Notes: a model not told the origin generated them from the sequence alone. A DNA stretch of 13,466 nucleotides from an uncultured Allobaculum sp. (GCA_948467695.1 CAOKFJ010000017.1:1-13466), one strand, 5' to 3'; positions 1 to 7,360 are shown, numbered from the stretch's first letter. Numbers and translations: made by a program.

Positions 1-1072
1 GCAGCACAACAAGCGTAAACACGTGGTAAAGCGCGCTTTTCTGGACACGATCAGGAATGACAAATTTCTCCGCGCTGATCAGCACGAAAAACAGCAGTCC
101 CCACAACACAAAATTCCAAGCTGCTCCGTGCCACAAGCCTGTCAGCGACCATACGACAGGCAGGTTGAAGATCTGGCGGCGTTTTCCTTTGCGGTTGCCG
201 CCCAGCGGAATATACACATAGTCTCTAAACCATCCGGTCAGCGTCATATGCCAGCGGCGCCAGAAATTCGTGAAACTTCCGGCAATAAAGGGATAGTTGA
301 AGTTTTCCGGAAGCGTGAATCCAGCGATTTTTCCCAGACCGATGGCCATATCGCTGTAACCGGAAAAGTCATAATACACATACAGCATGATGGCGATGGC
401 GTTGATCCAGAACAGAACGATCGAGGGCGATTCAAGCGTTCGTATGCCCGCGCTCAAGGCACTGAGCGGATTGGCGATCAGAACTTTTTTGAACAGACCG
501 CAAAGAAAGCGGGCGCTGCCCTCTCCCGCAAGCGTCAAAGACGTTGTTCTCGAATCGAGCTGCGTATCGATCAGGCTGAAGCGAACGATCGGTCCGGTGA
601 TCAGCTGGAAAAACATCGCCACATACAGCGCGAATTTGACCAGAGAATGCTGGACAGGCGTATCGTGGCGATAGACATCCGCCAGATACGAAATGATCTG
701 AAAGGTATAGAAGCTGATTCCCGCCGGCAGAACGATCGAGGAAATAACCATATGCAGACCGGTCATCTGTTCGATGCCCGAGGCTAGAAAATTGTAGTAC
801 TTGAAGATAAACAGCGGGACAAGCGTAAAAACAATTCCCGCAATCAGAATCGCTTTGCGCTTCTTCTCATAGCGCTCCATCGCCAGTCCGCAGAAATACC
901 CTGCGAGAATTTCGACAGAGATCAGAATCAGCCACGTCGGTCTTCCCCAGCCGTAAAAAAGAAAGCTTGCCGCGAGCAGAACAGCGTTGCGGCAAGCTTT
1001 GGGTACGCTGAAGCAGACGGCATATACGATCGGAAGAAACCAGACCAGAAACAGAACCGAGCTGAACAGCAT
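1..1072 (-). CDS. MBOAT-family membrane O-acyltransferase (AlgI/DltB type), C-terminus cut by window edge
   Basis: About 357 codons are visible; the C-terminus lies beyond the left edge. The start is the ATG at 1070-1072 (MLFSSVLFLV), preceded by an AGAGG ribosome binding site; an ATG four bases further upstream opens a different, non-protein-like frame. The sequence is a string of membrane helices with the family hallmarks: YYDFSGYSDMAIG, then FWRRWHMTLTGWFRDYVYIPLGG-type residues (His at about 275), then LWHGAAWNF with the invariant catalytic His at about 315. Members of this family move acyl (often acetyl) groups across or onto surface polymers such as alginate, teichoic acids or peptidoglycan. 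The gene starts 17 bases after the stop of the lipoprotein gene, so the two are probably one operon. In Bacillota, MBOAT genes often sit beside a DUF4358 lipoprotein and a DHHW/SGNH-type partner; such a partner would lie off the left edge. The acyl acceptor cannot be told from sequence. Confidence 0.9.
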   Translation of the reverse strand, partial: MLFSSVLFLVWFLPIVYAVCFSVPKACRNAVLLAASFLFYGWGRPTWLILISVEILAGYFCGLAMERYEKKRKAILIAGIVFTLVPLFIFKYYNFLASGIEQMTGLHMVISSIVLPAGISFYTFQIISYLADVYRHDTPVQHSLVKFALYVAMFFQLITGPIVRFSLIDTQLDSRTTSLTLAGEGSARFLCGLFKKVLIANPLSALSAGIRTLESPSIVLFWINAIAIMLYVYYDFSGYSDMAIGLGKIAGFTLPENFNYPFIAGSFTNFWRRWHMTLTGWFRDYVYIPLGGNRKGKRRQIFNLPVVWSLTGLWHGAAWNFVLWGLLFFVLISAEKFVIPDRVQKSALYHVFTLVVL

Positions 1073-1089
1073 ACATTACCTCTCAATCT

Positions 1090-1653
1090 TTACTGAATCG
1101 CGCCGCGGATCAGTTCCATATCCGGGCAAGTCTTTTCAAGCGCTTCGACAAACGGTTTGACCTGATCGGAATAACCGTAGACAACGATCACAAAACGTCC
1201 CTGATAGCCGATGGCGTATTCTTCGGGAGTTGTGCAGATCCAGGGTGTTTCCTTGAGCTGCTTTTCCGTCTGTTCAGCCAGCGCTTTGGCGTCTTTGCCT
1301 TCTTTAAGTTCCCATGCGGAAACAGTAAACGCATTGGACATCATCGCATTCATCATGCTCGATGCATTTTCGCTGCTTTTGACAAGATCTTCCGGAACGT
1401 TATAGGCGGTTGCGGCAGCTGCGGGATCTTCAAGCGATACATCTCCGGGTTCGCCCTCGGCAGCATCCATGCCCATACCGCCAAATACTGCCGGTTTGGA
1501 CTGTTCATCCTGCACGTTCCAGACTTCTTCCATCATCTGCTGCGCATCGTCAAACGCCAGCGCATTGTCGCTCTTGGGCGACGAGCATCCGGCTGCGCCG
1601 ATCGGCATCAGCACCAGCGCGAGCAGCATCATCAGTGTGCGAATTTTTTTCAT
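1090..1653 (-). CDS. DUF4358-like lipoprotein, probable partner of the MBOAT acyltransferase
   Basis: This is a 187-residue secreted lipoprotein. The N-terminus is a signal peptide with basic residues, a hydrophobic core and a lipobox ending in AAGC, with the acylated Cys at position 23. The start has a good site, AAGGAGAG four bases before ATG. The middle (about 45-75) is acidic and Gly/Ala-rich. The C-terminal half alternates segments such as AFTVSAWELKEGKDAK, TPWIC and GRFVIVVYGY, which resembles DUF4358 proteins often found next to MBOAT genes in Clostridia and relatives. It lies 17 bases upstream of the acyltransferase gene and is very probably co-transcribed. The role is unknown; an extracellular accessory role in polymer O-acylation is inferred from context only. 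Family assignment is by overall look, not by search, so it is moderate; the lipoprotein call is strong. Confidence 0.8.
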   Translation of the reverse strand: MKKIRTLMMLLALVLMPIGAAGCSSPKSDNALAFDDAQQMMEEVWNVQDEQSKPAVFGGMGMDAAEGEPGDVSLEDPAAAATAYNVPEDLVKSSENASSMMNAMMSNAFTVSAWELKEGKDAKALAEQTEKQLKETPWICTTPEEYAIGYQGRFVIVVYGYSDQVKPFVEALEKTCPDMELIRGAIQ

Positions 1654-1838
1654 TGTTCTCTCCTTGCATAAATAACTCCTGTACGCAGTTCTTTAGGTCC
1701 GGAATTTCTCCAGGCGTTCGACAGCTGCATATGCCGCCGATCCTGTCGCGTCGTTTTCTCCTTCGCGCTGCACATCGAATTGCCCTGATGATGCGCACGC
1801 GAACACATGGCGACGGGTTTGCGTACAGGTTCGTCACT

Positions 1839-1844
1839 ATTATA
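1839..1844 (-). promoter_or_regulatory. Candidate -10 box for the lipoprotein-MBOAT operon
   Basis: A perfect TATAAT on the minus strand lies about 190 bases upstream of the lipoprotein start, in an otherwise gene-free stretch. No good -35 box is seen 16-18 bases upstream (the best is around 1862-1868, a poor match), so this rests on the -10 box alone. The rest of 1654-1896 shows no supported gene. Confidence 0.35.
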
Positions 1845-1896
1845 TCCAAACTCTCGCCTGTTCCCGATTTCTTTACTTGAAAGAGTGGGCGCAAAG

Positions 1897-1919
1897 AAAA
1901 AAGCCGGTATGACCGGCTT
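1897..1919 (-). terminator. Rho-independent terminator of the MATE gene
   Basis: A perfect 8-bp stem (AAGCCGGT 1901-1908 with ACCGGCTT 1912-1919) with a 3-base loop is followed, on the minus strand, by a run of six T (complement of 1897-1902). It lies about 70 bases past the stop of the MATE gene. Confidence 0.88.
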
Positions 1920-1986
1920 CAATTCATTTCTGTTTCAGTATCCATGCATTCTGCTTTTTCGCTTATGCCGTGTCGGTTGCTGAGCA

Positions 1987-3339
1987 TCAGCGAAACAGAT
2001 GCGGTTTGATTCCCTGCTCTTTAAAGAGCGGCGCTCTCAAATAGAAATACGCAAGGAACAGCGCCATAGCTGTCCATACCGCAGGTTCGACAGCGCATAT
2101 GCCGTAGTAAGCAGTGAATGGAACGATGAAGAGCGTAAAGAGAACTTTCCCGACCAGTTCGATCACAGACGAGAGGATCGGCACAAGGGTCATCGACATG
2201 CTCTGCAGCGAAGTGCGCAGGTTGAGCAGAATCGCGAGCACCGGGAAAAACGGAATGTTGGTGAGCAGATACAGGCTTCCCGTGGAAATTTCGACAGGAT
2301 CTGTACTGCCGCTGATCAGCATGATGAAGTTTCTCGAAAAGAAGATCGTAACGACAGTCAGCGCAAGCGCATAGTAAAAGTCCAGACGATTGGCAAACGC
2401 GATTCCTTTCTCGACGCGCTCCATTTGATTGGCGCCTGTATTCTGCGCCACAAAGGACGAAAGAGCCATCATCAGCGAGCTTACCGGCAGGTTGAGAATG
2501 CTGATGAGCTTGCGCGCCGCGGTATGTCCTGCAATCAGCTGCATGCCCATCTTGTTGATACCTGTCTGCAAAATCAGAGTGCCGCAGGAAACAATGGAAG
2601 ACATCAGCGCCATGGAAAAGCCCATTTTCATCAGCGAGACAATCATCGAAGGCACCCACTTGAAATCCTTCCATGTCGGGATCAGCTCGCGCTTGGCAAT
2701 CGCAATCCATGCCAGGCAGCAGATCAGCGAGATCAGCTGCGCGGCAAGCGTTGCCCATGCCGTTCCTTCGACACCCATGCCGAACCAGAGAATAAAGACA
2801 AAGTCGAGCGCCACGTTGATCACCGAAGAAATCAGCAGTACAACCAGAGGCGTTTTCGAATCGCCGGACGCGCGCAGAAAGGCGGCTGCAAGATTGTAGA
2901 ACATCGTGATGATCAGACCCCCGGCAATCACGGAAATATAGCTGTACGCCTCTTCAAAAAGCTCGTCTGGCGTCTGCAGCAGGGCAAGAACAAAGCGCAT
3001 GCCAAAGAAAAAGAAAACCGAAATCGCCAGCGAGACAATTGCGGAAAGCACCGTCGAAAGCGCAAGCGAGCGGCGATACCCTGCCAGATCGCCTGATCCG
3101 TATTTCTGTGCGGCGATGATGCCAAGCCCTTGCCCAAAACCCGTGCAGAAGCCGACGATCAGTTCAAACAGCGCGGCGACCGAACCGACAGCCGCAAGCG
3201 AGGCGCTTCCTAGTGTATAGCCGATAATGACGGTATCGGCGGTGTTGTAAAGCGTTTGAAAGAGCTGCGAGAAAAAGAGCGGAATCGCAAAGAAGATCAA
3301 AGCCTTCTTGAGCGGACCGCTGGTCAGTTCCAGATTCAT
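1987..3339 (-). CDS. MATE-family efflux transporter
   Basis: This 450-residue protein has about twelve hydrophobic segments, the normal length and layout for multidrug and toxic-compound extrusion transporters. The N-terminus (MNLELTSGPLKKALIFFAIP) and the following QTLYNTADTVIIGYTLGSASLAAVG are typical of the family's first two helices and of the DinF/NorM group common in Bacillota; a second, similar half begins around residue 230. These proteins export cationic drugs, metabolites or peptides using a Na+ or H+ gradient, but sequence alone does not give the substrate here. GAGGGAG lies six bases before the ATG. It is flanked by terminators on both sides (1897-1919 and 3784-3809), so it is probably transcribed alone. 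No convincing promoter was found; GACAGCTGTC, a perfect palindrome at 3371-3380 just upstream, could be an operator. Confidence 0.92.
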   Translation of the reverse strand: MNLELTSGPLKKALIFFAIPLFFSQLFQTLYNTADTVIIGYTLGSASLAAVGSVAALFELIVGFCTGFGQGLGIIAAQKYGSGDLAGYRRSLALSTVLSAIVSLAISVFFFFGMRFVLALLQTPDELFEEAYSYISVIAGGLIITMFYNLAAAFLRASGDSKTPLVVLLISSVINVALDFVFILWFGMGVEGTAWATLAAQLISLICCLAWIAIAKRELIPTWKDFKWVPSMIVSLMKMGFSMALMSSIVSCGTLILQTGINKMGMQLIAGHTAARKLISILNLPVSSLMMALSSFVAQNTGANQMERVEKGIAFANRLDFYYALALTVVTIFFSRNFIMLISGSTDPVEISTGSLYLLTNIPFFPVLAILLNLRTSLQSMSMTLVPILSSVIELVGKVLFTLFIVPFTAYYGICAVEPAVWTAMALFLAYFYLRAPLFKEQGIKPHLFR

Positions 3340-3397
3340 GAATTCTCCCTCTAAGATGTTCGGACAGCCGGACAGCTGTCTGTTCTCTGCCAGTCAT

Positions 3398-3780
3398 TTA
3401 AAACATTTGGCATGGCTGCGCCACGCCTGATCGACTTGCCCAAAGCGTACGTTCGATTGGGACACTGCACCGCGCATACTCAGGCTTATAAAGCTGAATG
3501 CCGATATTGTGCAAGTGATCCGTGCGAACAGAGAATACAGAATCCTTGAGTAGGATTGAAGAATTTCTGTCTGCTGCTGTCGTTTACGCTTTCATCTTCC
3601 GCAGAATCGATTGAGGGAAAATACCATGTCTGAATGGCTTTGACAAGCTCCTGCGCAAAGCAGGATCGAGAAATATTTCAGCGTCCCGCCTGTATCCGCT
3701 TACCTGCTTTGATCGGTTCAGATAACGCTTTGGTTCGCCTTCGCATCACGCGATTGAGATCTTCTTGCGGGCTGCGATAT
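3398..3780. other. Gene-free spacer between the MATE gene and the BI-1 terminator
   Basis: No open frame here has a start with a ribosome binding site or a protein-like composition. Two small inverted repeats are visible: AATCCT/AGGATT at about 3540-3556 with a 5-base loop, and CCTGC/GCAGG at about 3651-3665. Neither is followed by a T run. No tRNA or known riboswitch motif was recognised. Confidence 0.5.
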
Positions 3781-3783
3781 GCG

Positions 3784-3809
3784 AAAAGAAAACCGCGGAA
3801 TATCCGCGG
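3784..3809 (-). terminator. Rho-independent terminator of the BI-1 family gene
   Basis: A 7-bp GC-rich stem (CCGCGGA 3793-3799 with TCCGCGG 3803-3809) is followed on the minus strand by TTTTCTTTT (complement of 3784-3792). It lies about 55 bases past the stop of the BI-1 gene. Confidence 0.88.
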
Positions 3810-3864
3810 CTTTACATGCATACTTAGTGGTTTGAGAATTGCAGTTTTTCGTATTTTCGCGATT

Positions 3865-4590
3865 CTAGTTTTTGGAAGAGCTCGAAGATCCCATGCCGAG
3901 CAGACGGACGATGTACAGGAAGATGTTTACAAAATCCAGATACAGTTCGAGCGCGAAGAAGATCGAGTATTTTTCCTGTTCCACAGGATTTCCATCTGTC
4001 ATGGTCATGACTTTATTCAGACGCGATGTATCCCATGCGGTAAGACCCGTGAACATAATCAGACCGATGATCGAATACAGGCGAATGCTCATCGGTGTAC
4101 GGAACAGCAGCATGATCAGCTGGCTGATGATCAGAGCGAAAAGACCAATTGTGCAGATCGTGCCCATCTTTGTCAGGTCCTTGTTCGTGGTAAAGCCGAT
4201 GACGGCAAGACAGCCGAAATAGAATGCGCTGATCGCAAAAGCGACATAAATCGTTCCTGCTGAATACATTTCCGTCAGCGAGGCGATCGTCACGCCAGTC
4301 AGTGCGGAATAGATAATAAACATGACCTTAAGCGTCGTTGCAGAAGACGAATACATCGCTGCCGAGAAGCCGATAACTGTCACAAGCTGTGCGATCAGAA
4401 GCACACCGGCAAGGATGCCTCCCATCGAGTAGAGCAGGTTTGTGGCAATGATGAACCAGGAACTGACGGCGCTGATGACCAGTCCGGCAAACATCCAGAT
4501 ATACGATCTGGCAATTGCCTTGTTGACCGAGAAGGAGCGATCCGCAAACGATGTCGACTGCGGCACTTCGGGAATGTGAAATTCACTCAT
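3865..4590 (-). CDS. Bax inhibitor-1 (BI-1/YccA) family membrane protein
   Basis: A 241-residue integral membrane protein with about seven helices and a short N-terminal cytosolic segment. The chosen start (MSEFHIPEV) has AGAGG about eight bases upstream. The frame stays open 47 codons further, but that extension (MRLVRCICV) covers a hairpin and shows no ribosome binding site, so it is leader sequence. The C-terminal ALELYLDFVNIFLYIVRLLG is the classic bacterial BI-1 ending, and TAWDTSRLN and the preceding helices fit the family. Members related to YetJ, YbhL and YccA act as pH-sensitive Ca2+ leak channels or as regulators of the FtsH protease; which applies here is unknown. The tail ends in a Ser run (GSSSSSKN). 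A TATGAT box lies about 60 bases upstream (4648-4653) without a good -35. It is probably a single-gene transcript. Confidence 0.9.
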   Translation of the reverse strand: MSEFHIPEVPQSTSFADRSFSVNKAIARSYIWMFAGLVISAVSSWFIIATNLLYSMGGILAGVLLIAQLVTVIGFSAAMYSSSATTLKVMFIIYSALTGVTIASLTEMYSAGTIYVAFAISAFYFGCLAVIGFTTNKDLTKMGTICTIGLFALIISQLIMLLFRTPMSIRLYSIIGLIMFTGLTAWDTSRLNKVMTMTDGNPVEQEKYSIFFALELYLDFVNIFLYIVRLLGMGSSSSSKN

Positions 4591-4604
4591 ATTTTTTCCT
4601 CTTG

Positions 4605-4626
4605 CGGCAAAGCTTGGGCTTTGCCG
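4605..4626 (-). promoter_or_regulatory. Hairpin in the leader just before the BI-1 ribosome binding site
   Basis: CGGCAAAGC (4605-4613) and GCTTTGCCG (4618-4626) form a perfect 9-bp stem with a 4-base loop. In the BI-1 transcript the hairpin ends only a few bases before the AGAGG ribosome binding site, with no T run behind it, so it is more likely a translation or stability element than a terminator. Confidence 0.5.
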
Positions 4627-4821
4627 TATTTCTCTTTCGTTTTCTCTATCATACAGATTAACCTGCAAAGCGAAACATAAAAAATCCTTAAGCCGTGAAC
4701 TGTGTACGCATATACACCTCACTAACCGCATGGAAAAGACATCTCTTTTGCTGCTTCATGAACTTCTCCAGCACGAAAATTCCAAATTACAGACATGGAA
4801 GCAGATAGAACATGAACGAAC

Positions 4822-4858
4822 AAAAAGGCAGAACGAAACGGGAATCGTTCTGCCTTTT
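4822..4858 (-). terminator. Strong, possibly bidirectional terminator after the PEPCK-like gene
   Basis: A perfect 14-bp stem (AAAAGGCAGAACGA 4823-4836 with TCGTTCTGCCTTTT 4845-4858) with an 8-base loop lies about 75 bases past the stop of the PEPCK-like gene. The minus-strand transcript gets the T run from 4822-4826; the plus strand also has four T, so it may work both ways. Confidence 0.88.
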
Positions 4859-4931
4859 GCGTGCATTAAAACTGAATTCGAATTGGACAGTTCAGCTGCT
4901 CATTCAGTTGAAATCAAATGCGCAGGAATGA

Positions 4932-6674
4932 CTATTCAGCGAATTCGGGATCAGCTTCAACAGCTTCTTCTTCCGCGTGGTCGATGATGAAGGCAAGCAG
5001 TTCCTTGGCGGCATCTTCAATACCGGCACGGTTGCTCTTGTCGAAGCCGAGGTGTGTGTATACCTGACCGAGGAATACGCCGTTTTCTTCGAGTGCGGCA
5101 ACAGTCTTGTCGATCAGAGGATCGCAGATTTCCTGTTCCTGCATCGGTCCGAAGGGGTTGGCGAAGTAAGTGTGGGAGAGACCTTCTTCCTGTGTTGTAC
5201 CCAGAGCCATACGTGTTCCGGATTTGCAGGTTTCTTTGAACTCTTCTGCAGGCAGCGCGTCCATACCTTTTTTATCGGTGTAGTTGTTTGCATAGCAGTA
5301 GAGATCAATCGGATGGTTGTGGGTGATGAAGCTGTAGGAGCTTGCCGGTACAACCATGCGGGCGTTGGGGTTTTCCGGAGCAAAGAAAATGGAACGGTCC
5401 ATGTCTTTGTACGGTGTTCCCGGATCGAGGTCATCAAGACGGATGAAGGCACCGGTTTCAGTTCCCTGTCCATACGGTACGCCGTCTTCAATATGAATTG
5501 TACCCATGTCGTCGAAGACAACCTGAACGTCTTTGATCAGATCTTTGCCGACGGATTTGAGGGCTTCGATGGATTCGGATTTTCCGGCACCGGAGTCGCC
5601 CATCAGAATGATGCCTTTGGAACGTCCGTCTTTGAGGACAACTTTTACCATCGCGCCATGGATCGGCAGCCAGCCGCGTTCCATCATAGCGAGGTTGTGC
5701 AGAGTCAGCGCCATTTTCTTGAGGTAGCCGAAGTATTCCATTCTGGGGTGATCGGAAATGCGTCCAACCCAGATGTCGTTTTCTGTATCGTGGTAGTACT
5801 TGGTTTCGTTGAGTCCGTCTTCGTTGCCGTAGATCATGATCAGATCCGGTTTCTTTTCGGATTCTTCAACCGTTGCGAGTTCGAACAGGTTGACCATGGA
5901 AAGGGCAAGAGCGATGTATTTGCAGTTGAAGTAAACAAAGCAGAGCAGTTTGCCGACTTTAATCGGGAGGCAGAACCATTCTTCTGTGTTGATGGCAAGC
6001 ATATCGAGCGGATTCACATCGGTTTCAGTGAAAGCGCCTGTACGCTTGGAGCTCTTCGGATGAAGGATCATCGGTGTGCGAAGCATTACTGTATCGATCA
6101 TCGGAATCTTGTGCAGAGGGAGATAATCTTCAGAGAAGGAATGCTGAACCTGATGGATCGAGAAGCAGGCGTTTGTACCTGCCTGAACCTGACGATAAAC
6201 AAGGTTGGGACGTCCGGCGATTTTTTCCTGGTAGAGGCGGTAAGTGCGCAGGATCAGGTCATTGAGGTTGGAATCGCGGCGTACGAGATGGTTGATTCCG
6301 AAATCCGGCATATTGTTGGAGTTCATGAAAGCGAAACGCTGCAGAGAACGCCATCCCTGATAGATTTCTTCAATCACATCGAGGAGTTTGTTGCGGTCGC
6401 GCTCCAGGGGGTTGTCGGCGAGTTCGTCATAGTCGAATACAACAAGAAGACGAAGGAATTCAACGAGTTCTTTCGCTGCCTGTTTCGGTGTCAGCTCGCC
6501 ATCCTGTGTGAGGTAGGAGTAGATCGCGGGATTGGTCTCTTCCGTAATTCGAATGAAATACGTAATGAATTTTTCAAACGTTCTGCTCTTGAGCAGAGTT
6601 GCGCGGTCACTTGGATACGCTCTGTCGTAGTTCAGGATCACCTGGCCGTTGTAAATGCTGATTTTCTTAAGCAT
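4932..6674 (-). CDS. PEP carboxykinase/HPr kinase superfamily protein, atypical
   Basis: A 580-residue soluble protein. The start MLKKISIYNG has AAAGGAAAG two bases upstream; a longer reading (ATG near 6755) would run through the 5' leader, begins next to the predicted transcription start, and is rejected. Residues 1 to about 330 are not recognised. The C-terminal third has a P-loop, GDSGAGKS (359-366, Lys365), that looks like the HPr kinase version (GDSGxGKSE), and an acidic FDDMG (387-391) suited to metal binding. Further on, GTTQEEGLSHTYFANPFGP (about 492-510) recalls the AGTExGxxEPxxTFSxxFGxPF block of ATP-dependent PEP carboxykinase (PckA). The superfamily includes PckA, which makes PEP from oxaloacetate, and HprK, which phosphorylates HPr. 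This protein matches neither closely: it is longer than PckA (about 530) and far longer than HprK (about 310). Substrate unknown. It is a single-gene unit with its own promoter and terminator; cre-like sites upstream suggest catabolite control. Confidence 0.78.
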   Translation of the reverse strand: MLKKISIYNGQVILNYDRAYPSDRATLLKSRTFEKFITYFIRITEETNPAIYSYLTQDGELTPKQAAKELVEFLRLLVVFDYDELADNPLERDRNKLLDVIEEIYQGWRSLQRFAFMNSNNMPDFGINHLVRRDSNLNDLILRTYRLYQEKIAGRPNLVYRQVQAGTNACFSIHQVQHSFSEDYLPLHKIPMIDTVMLRTPMILHPKSSKRTGAFTETDVNPLDMLAINTEEWFCLPIKVGKLLCFVYFNCKYIALALSMVNLFELATVEESEKKPDLIMIYGNEDGLNETKYYHDTENDIWVGRISDHPRMEYFGYLKKMALTLHNLAMMERGWLPIHGAMVKVVLKDGRSKGIILMGDSGAGKSESIEALKSVGKDLIKDVQVVFDDMGTIHIEDGVPYGQGTETGAFIRLDDLDPGTPYKDMDRSIFFAPENPNARMVVPASSYSFITHNHPIDLYCYANNYTDKKGMDALPAEEFKETCKSGTRMALGTTQEEGLSHTYFANPFGPMQEQEICDPLIDKTVAALEENGVFLGQVYTHLGFDKSNRAGIEDAAKELLAFIIDHAEEEAVEADPEFAE

Positions 6675-6767
6675 GACTTTCCTTTCTGGACCGGAAAATA
6701 GAAGCTGCAGGTACGCGAGTTCAGGATGCGTCGGGGGTGGCGCATCGCCGGTCAAAACAATATCTGC

Positions 6768-6796
6768 ATTCTAGCGTAATTCAAAAGTCTTGTAAA
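6768..6796 (-). promoter_or_regulatory. Sigma-A promoter of the PEPCK-like gene
   Basis: On the minus strand TTTACA (6791-6796) and TAGAAT (6768-6773) are separated by exactly 17 bases, five of six consensus matches each. Transcription would begin near 6761, giving a leader of about 85 bases before the ATG. Confidence 0.75.
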
Positions 6797-6817
6797 ACGG
6801 ATAATACACGACTGCTG

Positions 6818-6832
6818 AACAAGCGTTTTCAT
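6818..6832 (-). promoter_or_regulatory. cre-like site (CcpA), proximal
   Basis: On the minus strand ATGAAAACGCTTGTT matches the Bacillota catabolite-responsive element WTGNAANCGNWNNCW at all but one position (T for C at position 14). Its centre is about 64 bases upstream of the predicted transcription start, a place where CcpA activates rather than represses in known cases such as ackA. Confidence 0.5.
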
Positions 6833-6864
6833 ATTGTAGTCATTTTTCGACTCTCGCGCGTTTT

Positions 6865-6879
6865 TACAAACGCTTACAT
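6865..6879 (-). promoter_or_regulatory. cre-like site (CcpA), distal
   Basis: On the minus strand ATGTAAGCGTTTGTA matches WTGNAANCGNWNNCW with the same single mismatch as the proximal site. The two centres are 47 bases apart. The core TAAGCGTTT is close to the palindromic ideal. Confidence 0.5.
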
Positions 6880-7040
6880 TATTTTCCCTGTTTTTCAGCC
6901 TCAGAAACAGCCTGGAGAGATTAGCGCCTTCATGGACTCTACTCACCAGCCACATGTATGCTGAACAATCCTTCAGGCATCAGAATTCACGTGAGCTGAC
7001 AGAAAGACTACCGTATATATAGAAAGCAGATTACTCAATA

Positions 7041-7058
7041 TCATATGACAGCCATATG
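7041..7058. repeat. TCATATGA-CAGC-CATATG palindrome pair, copy 1
   Basis: TCATATGA (itself a palindrome) is followed after the 4-base spacer CAGC by CATATG. The same arrangement, in fuller form, recurs about 175 bases downstream at 7216-7235. It could be an operator for a dimeric regulator. Confidence 0.4.
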
Positions 7059-7087
7059 CCTTACGTACAGTATGAGATACTCCTAAG

Positions 7088-7120
7088 CTTTATCTATGCG
7101 CTCATTCGCTTCAGATAAAG
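7088..7120. repeat. Inverted repeat between the PEPCK-like gene and the small membrane gene
   Basis: CTTTATCT (7088-7095) and AGATAAAG (7113-7120) form an 8-bp stem; inside it GCG/CGC (7098-7100, 7107-7109) can close a 6-base loop. No T run follows on either strand, so it is not an obvious terminator. Confidence 0.4.
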
Positions 7121-7191
7121 ATTCTGGCTGCCATTGCCATACAAACAGCAGCTTTTTTCATTTATCCACTGCTCGAATCGTTCATGCACAG

Positions 7192-7210
7192 CGCATTGTC
7201 TATCAATGCG
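7192..7210. repeat. Inverted repeat CGCATTG/CAATGCG
   Basis: A perfect 7-bp stem with a 5-base loop, ending six bases before the second TCATATGA pair. Its role is unknown. Confidence 0.35.
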
Positions 7211-7215
7211 TCACG

Positions 7216-7235
7216 TCATATGACTGCTCATATGA
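7216..7235. repeat. TCATATGA-CTGC-TCATATGA palindrome pair, copy 2
   Basis: Two identical 8-bp palindromes are separated by CTGC. With copy 1 at 7041-7058 this gives the shared pattern TCATATGA-CWGC-(T)CATATG. It lies about 125 bases upstream of the small membrane-protein gene. Confidence 0.45.
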
Positions 7236-7241
7236 TGCACG

Positions 7242-7283
7242 TTTGTTGCGATTTAAAGAAATTGCATGTGCATATTTGTTGCG
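7242..7283 (+). repeat. Direct repeat TTTGTTGCG, 33-base period
   Basis: TTTGTTGCG occurs at 7242-7250 and 7275-7283; with the preceding bases (TGCACG and TGCATA) the match is 13 of 15. The 33-base period is about three helical turns, so both copies face the same side of the DNA. The second copy lies 17-18 bases upstream of a weak -10-like GTTAAT (7300-7305) before the small gene. Confidence 0.35.
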
Positions 7284-7360
7284 CATTCTACCCGCACATG
7301 TTAATCTCTTGGTGTAAAGTTCTTGTGAGTTGATCAGCCGCAATCGAAAGGAGACCACTT

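Noticed and set aside
1999..3096. 365-codon open frame antisense to the MATE gene
   Set aside because: It is Arg/Gln/His-rich, has no start signal, and lies wholly opposite a convincing membrane transporter.
3409..3606. 66-codon start-less minus-strand open stretch upstream of the MATE gene
   Set aside because: No start codon with a ribosome binding site and no recognisable protein; probably chance.
3634..4263. 209-codon plus-strand frame overlapping the BI-1 gene
   Set aside because: Basic, low-complexity composition; it runs through the BI-1 terminator and coding sequence; no ribosome binding site.
4730..4987. 85-codon plus-strand frame between BI-1 and the PEPCK-like gene
   Set aside because: It runs through a strong 14-bp terminator hairpin and has no ribosome binding site.
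4977..6701. 574-codon open frame antisense to the PEPCK-like gene
   Set aside because: It is the mirror of codon bias in the real gene: no ribosome binding site, Phe/Val/His-rich composition, and no protein-like motifs, while the minus strand has clear family motifs.
7054..7058. Tandem ATG-containing palindromes as a possible phage or plasmid origin
   Set aside because: No AT-rich unwinding region, iteron array or replication gene is nearby; a few palindromes are not enough for an origin call.
7096..7317. 73-codon plus-strand frame upstream of the small membrane gene
   Set aside because: No ribosome binding site, Cys/His-rich random-looking sequence, and it covers several palindromes.
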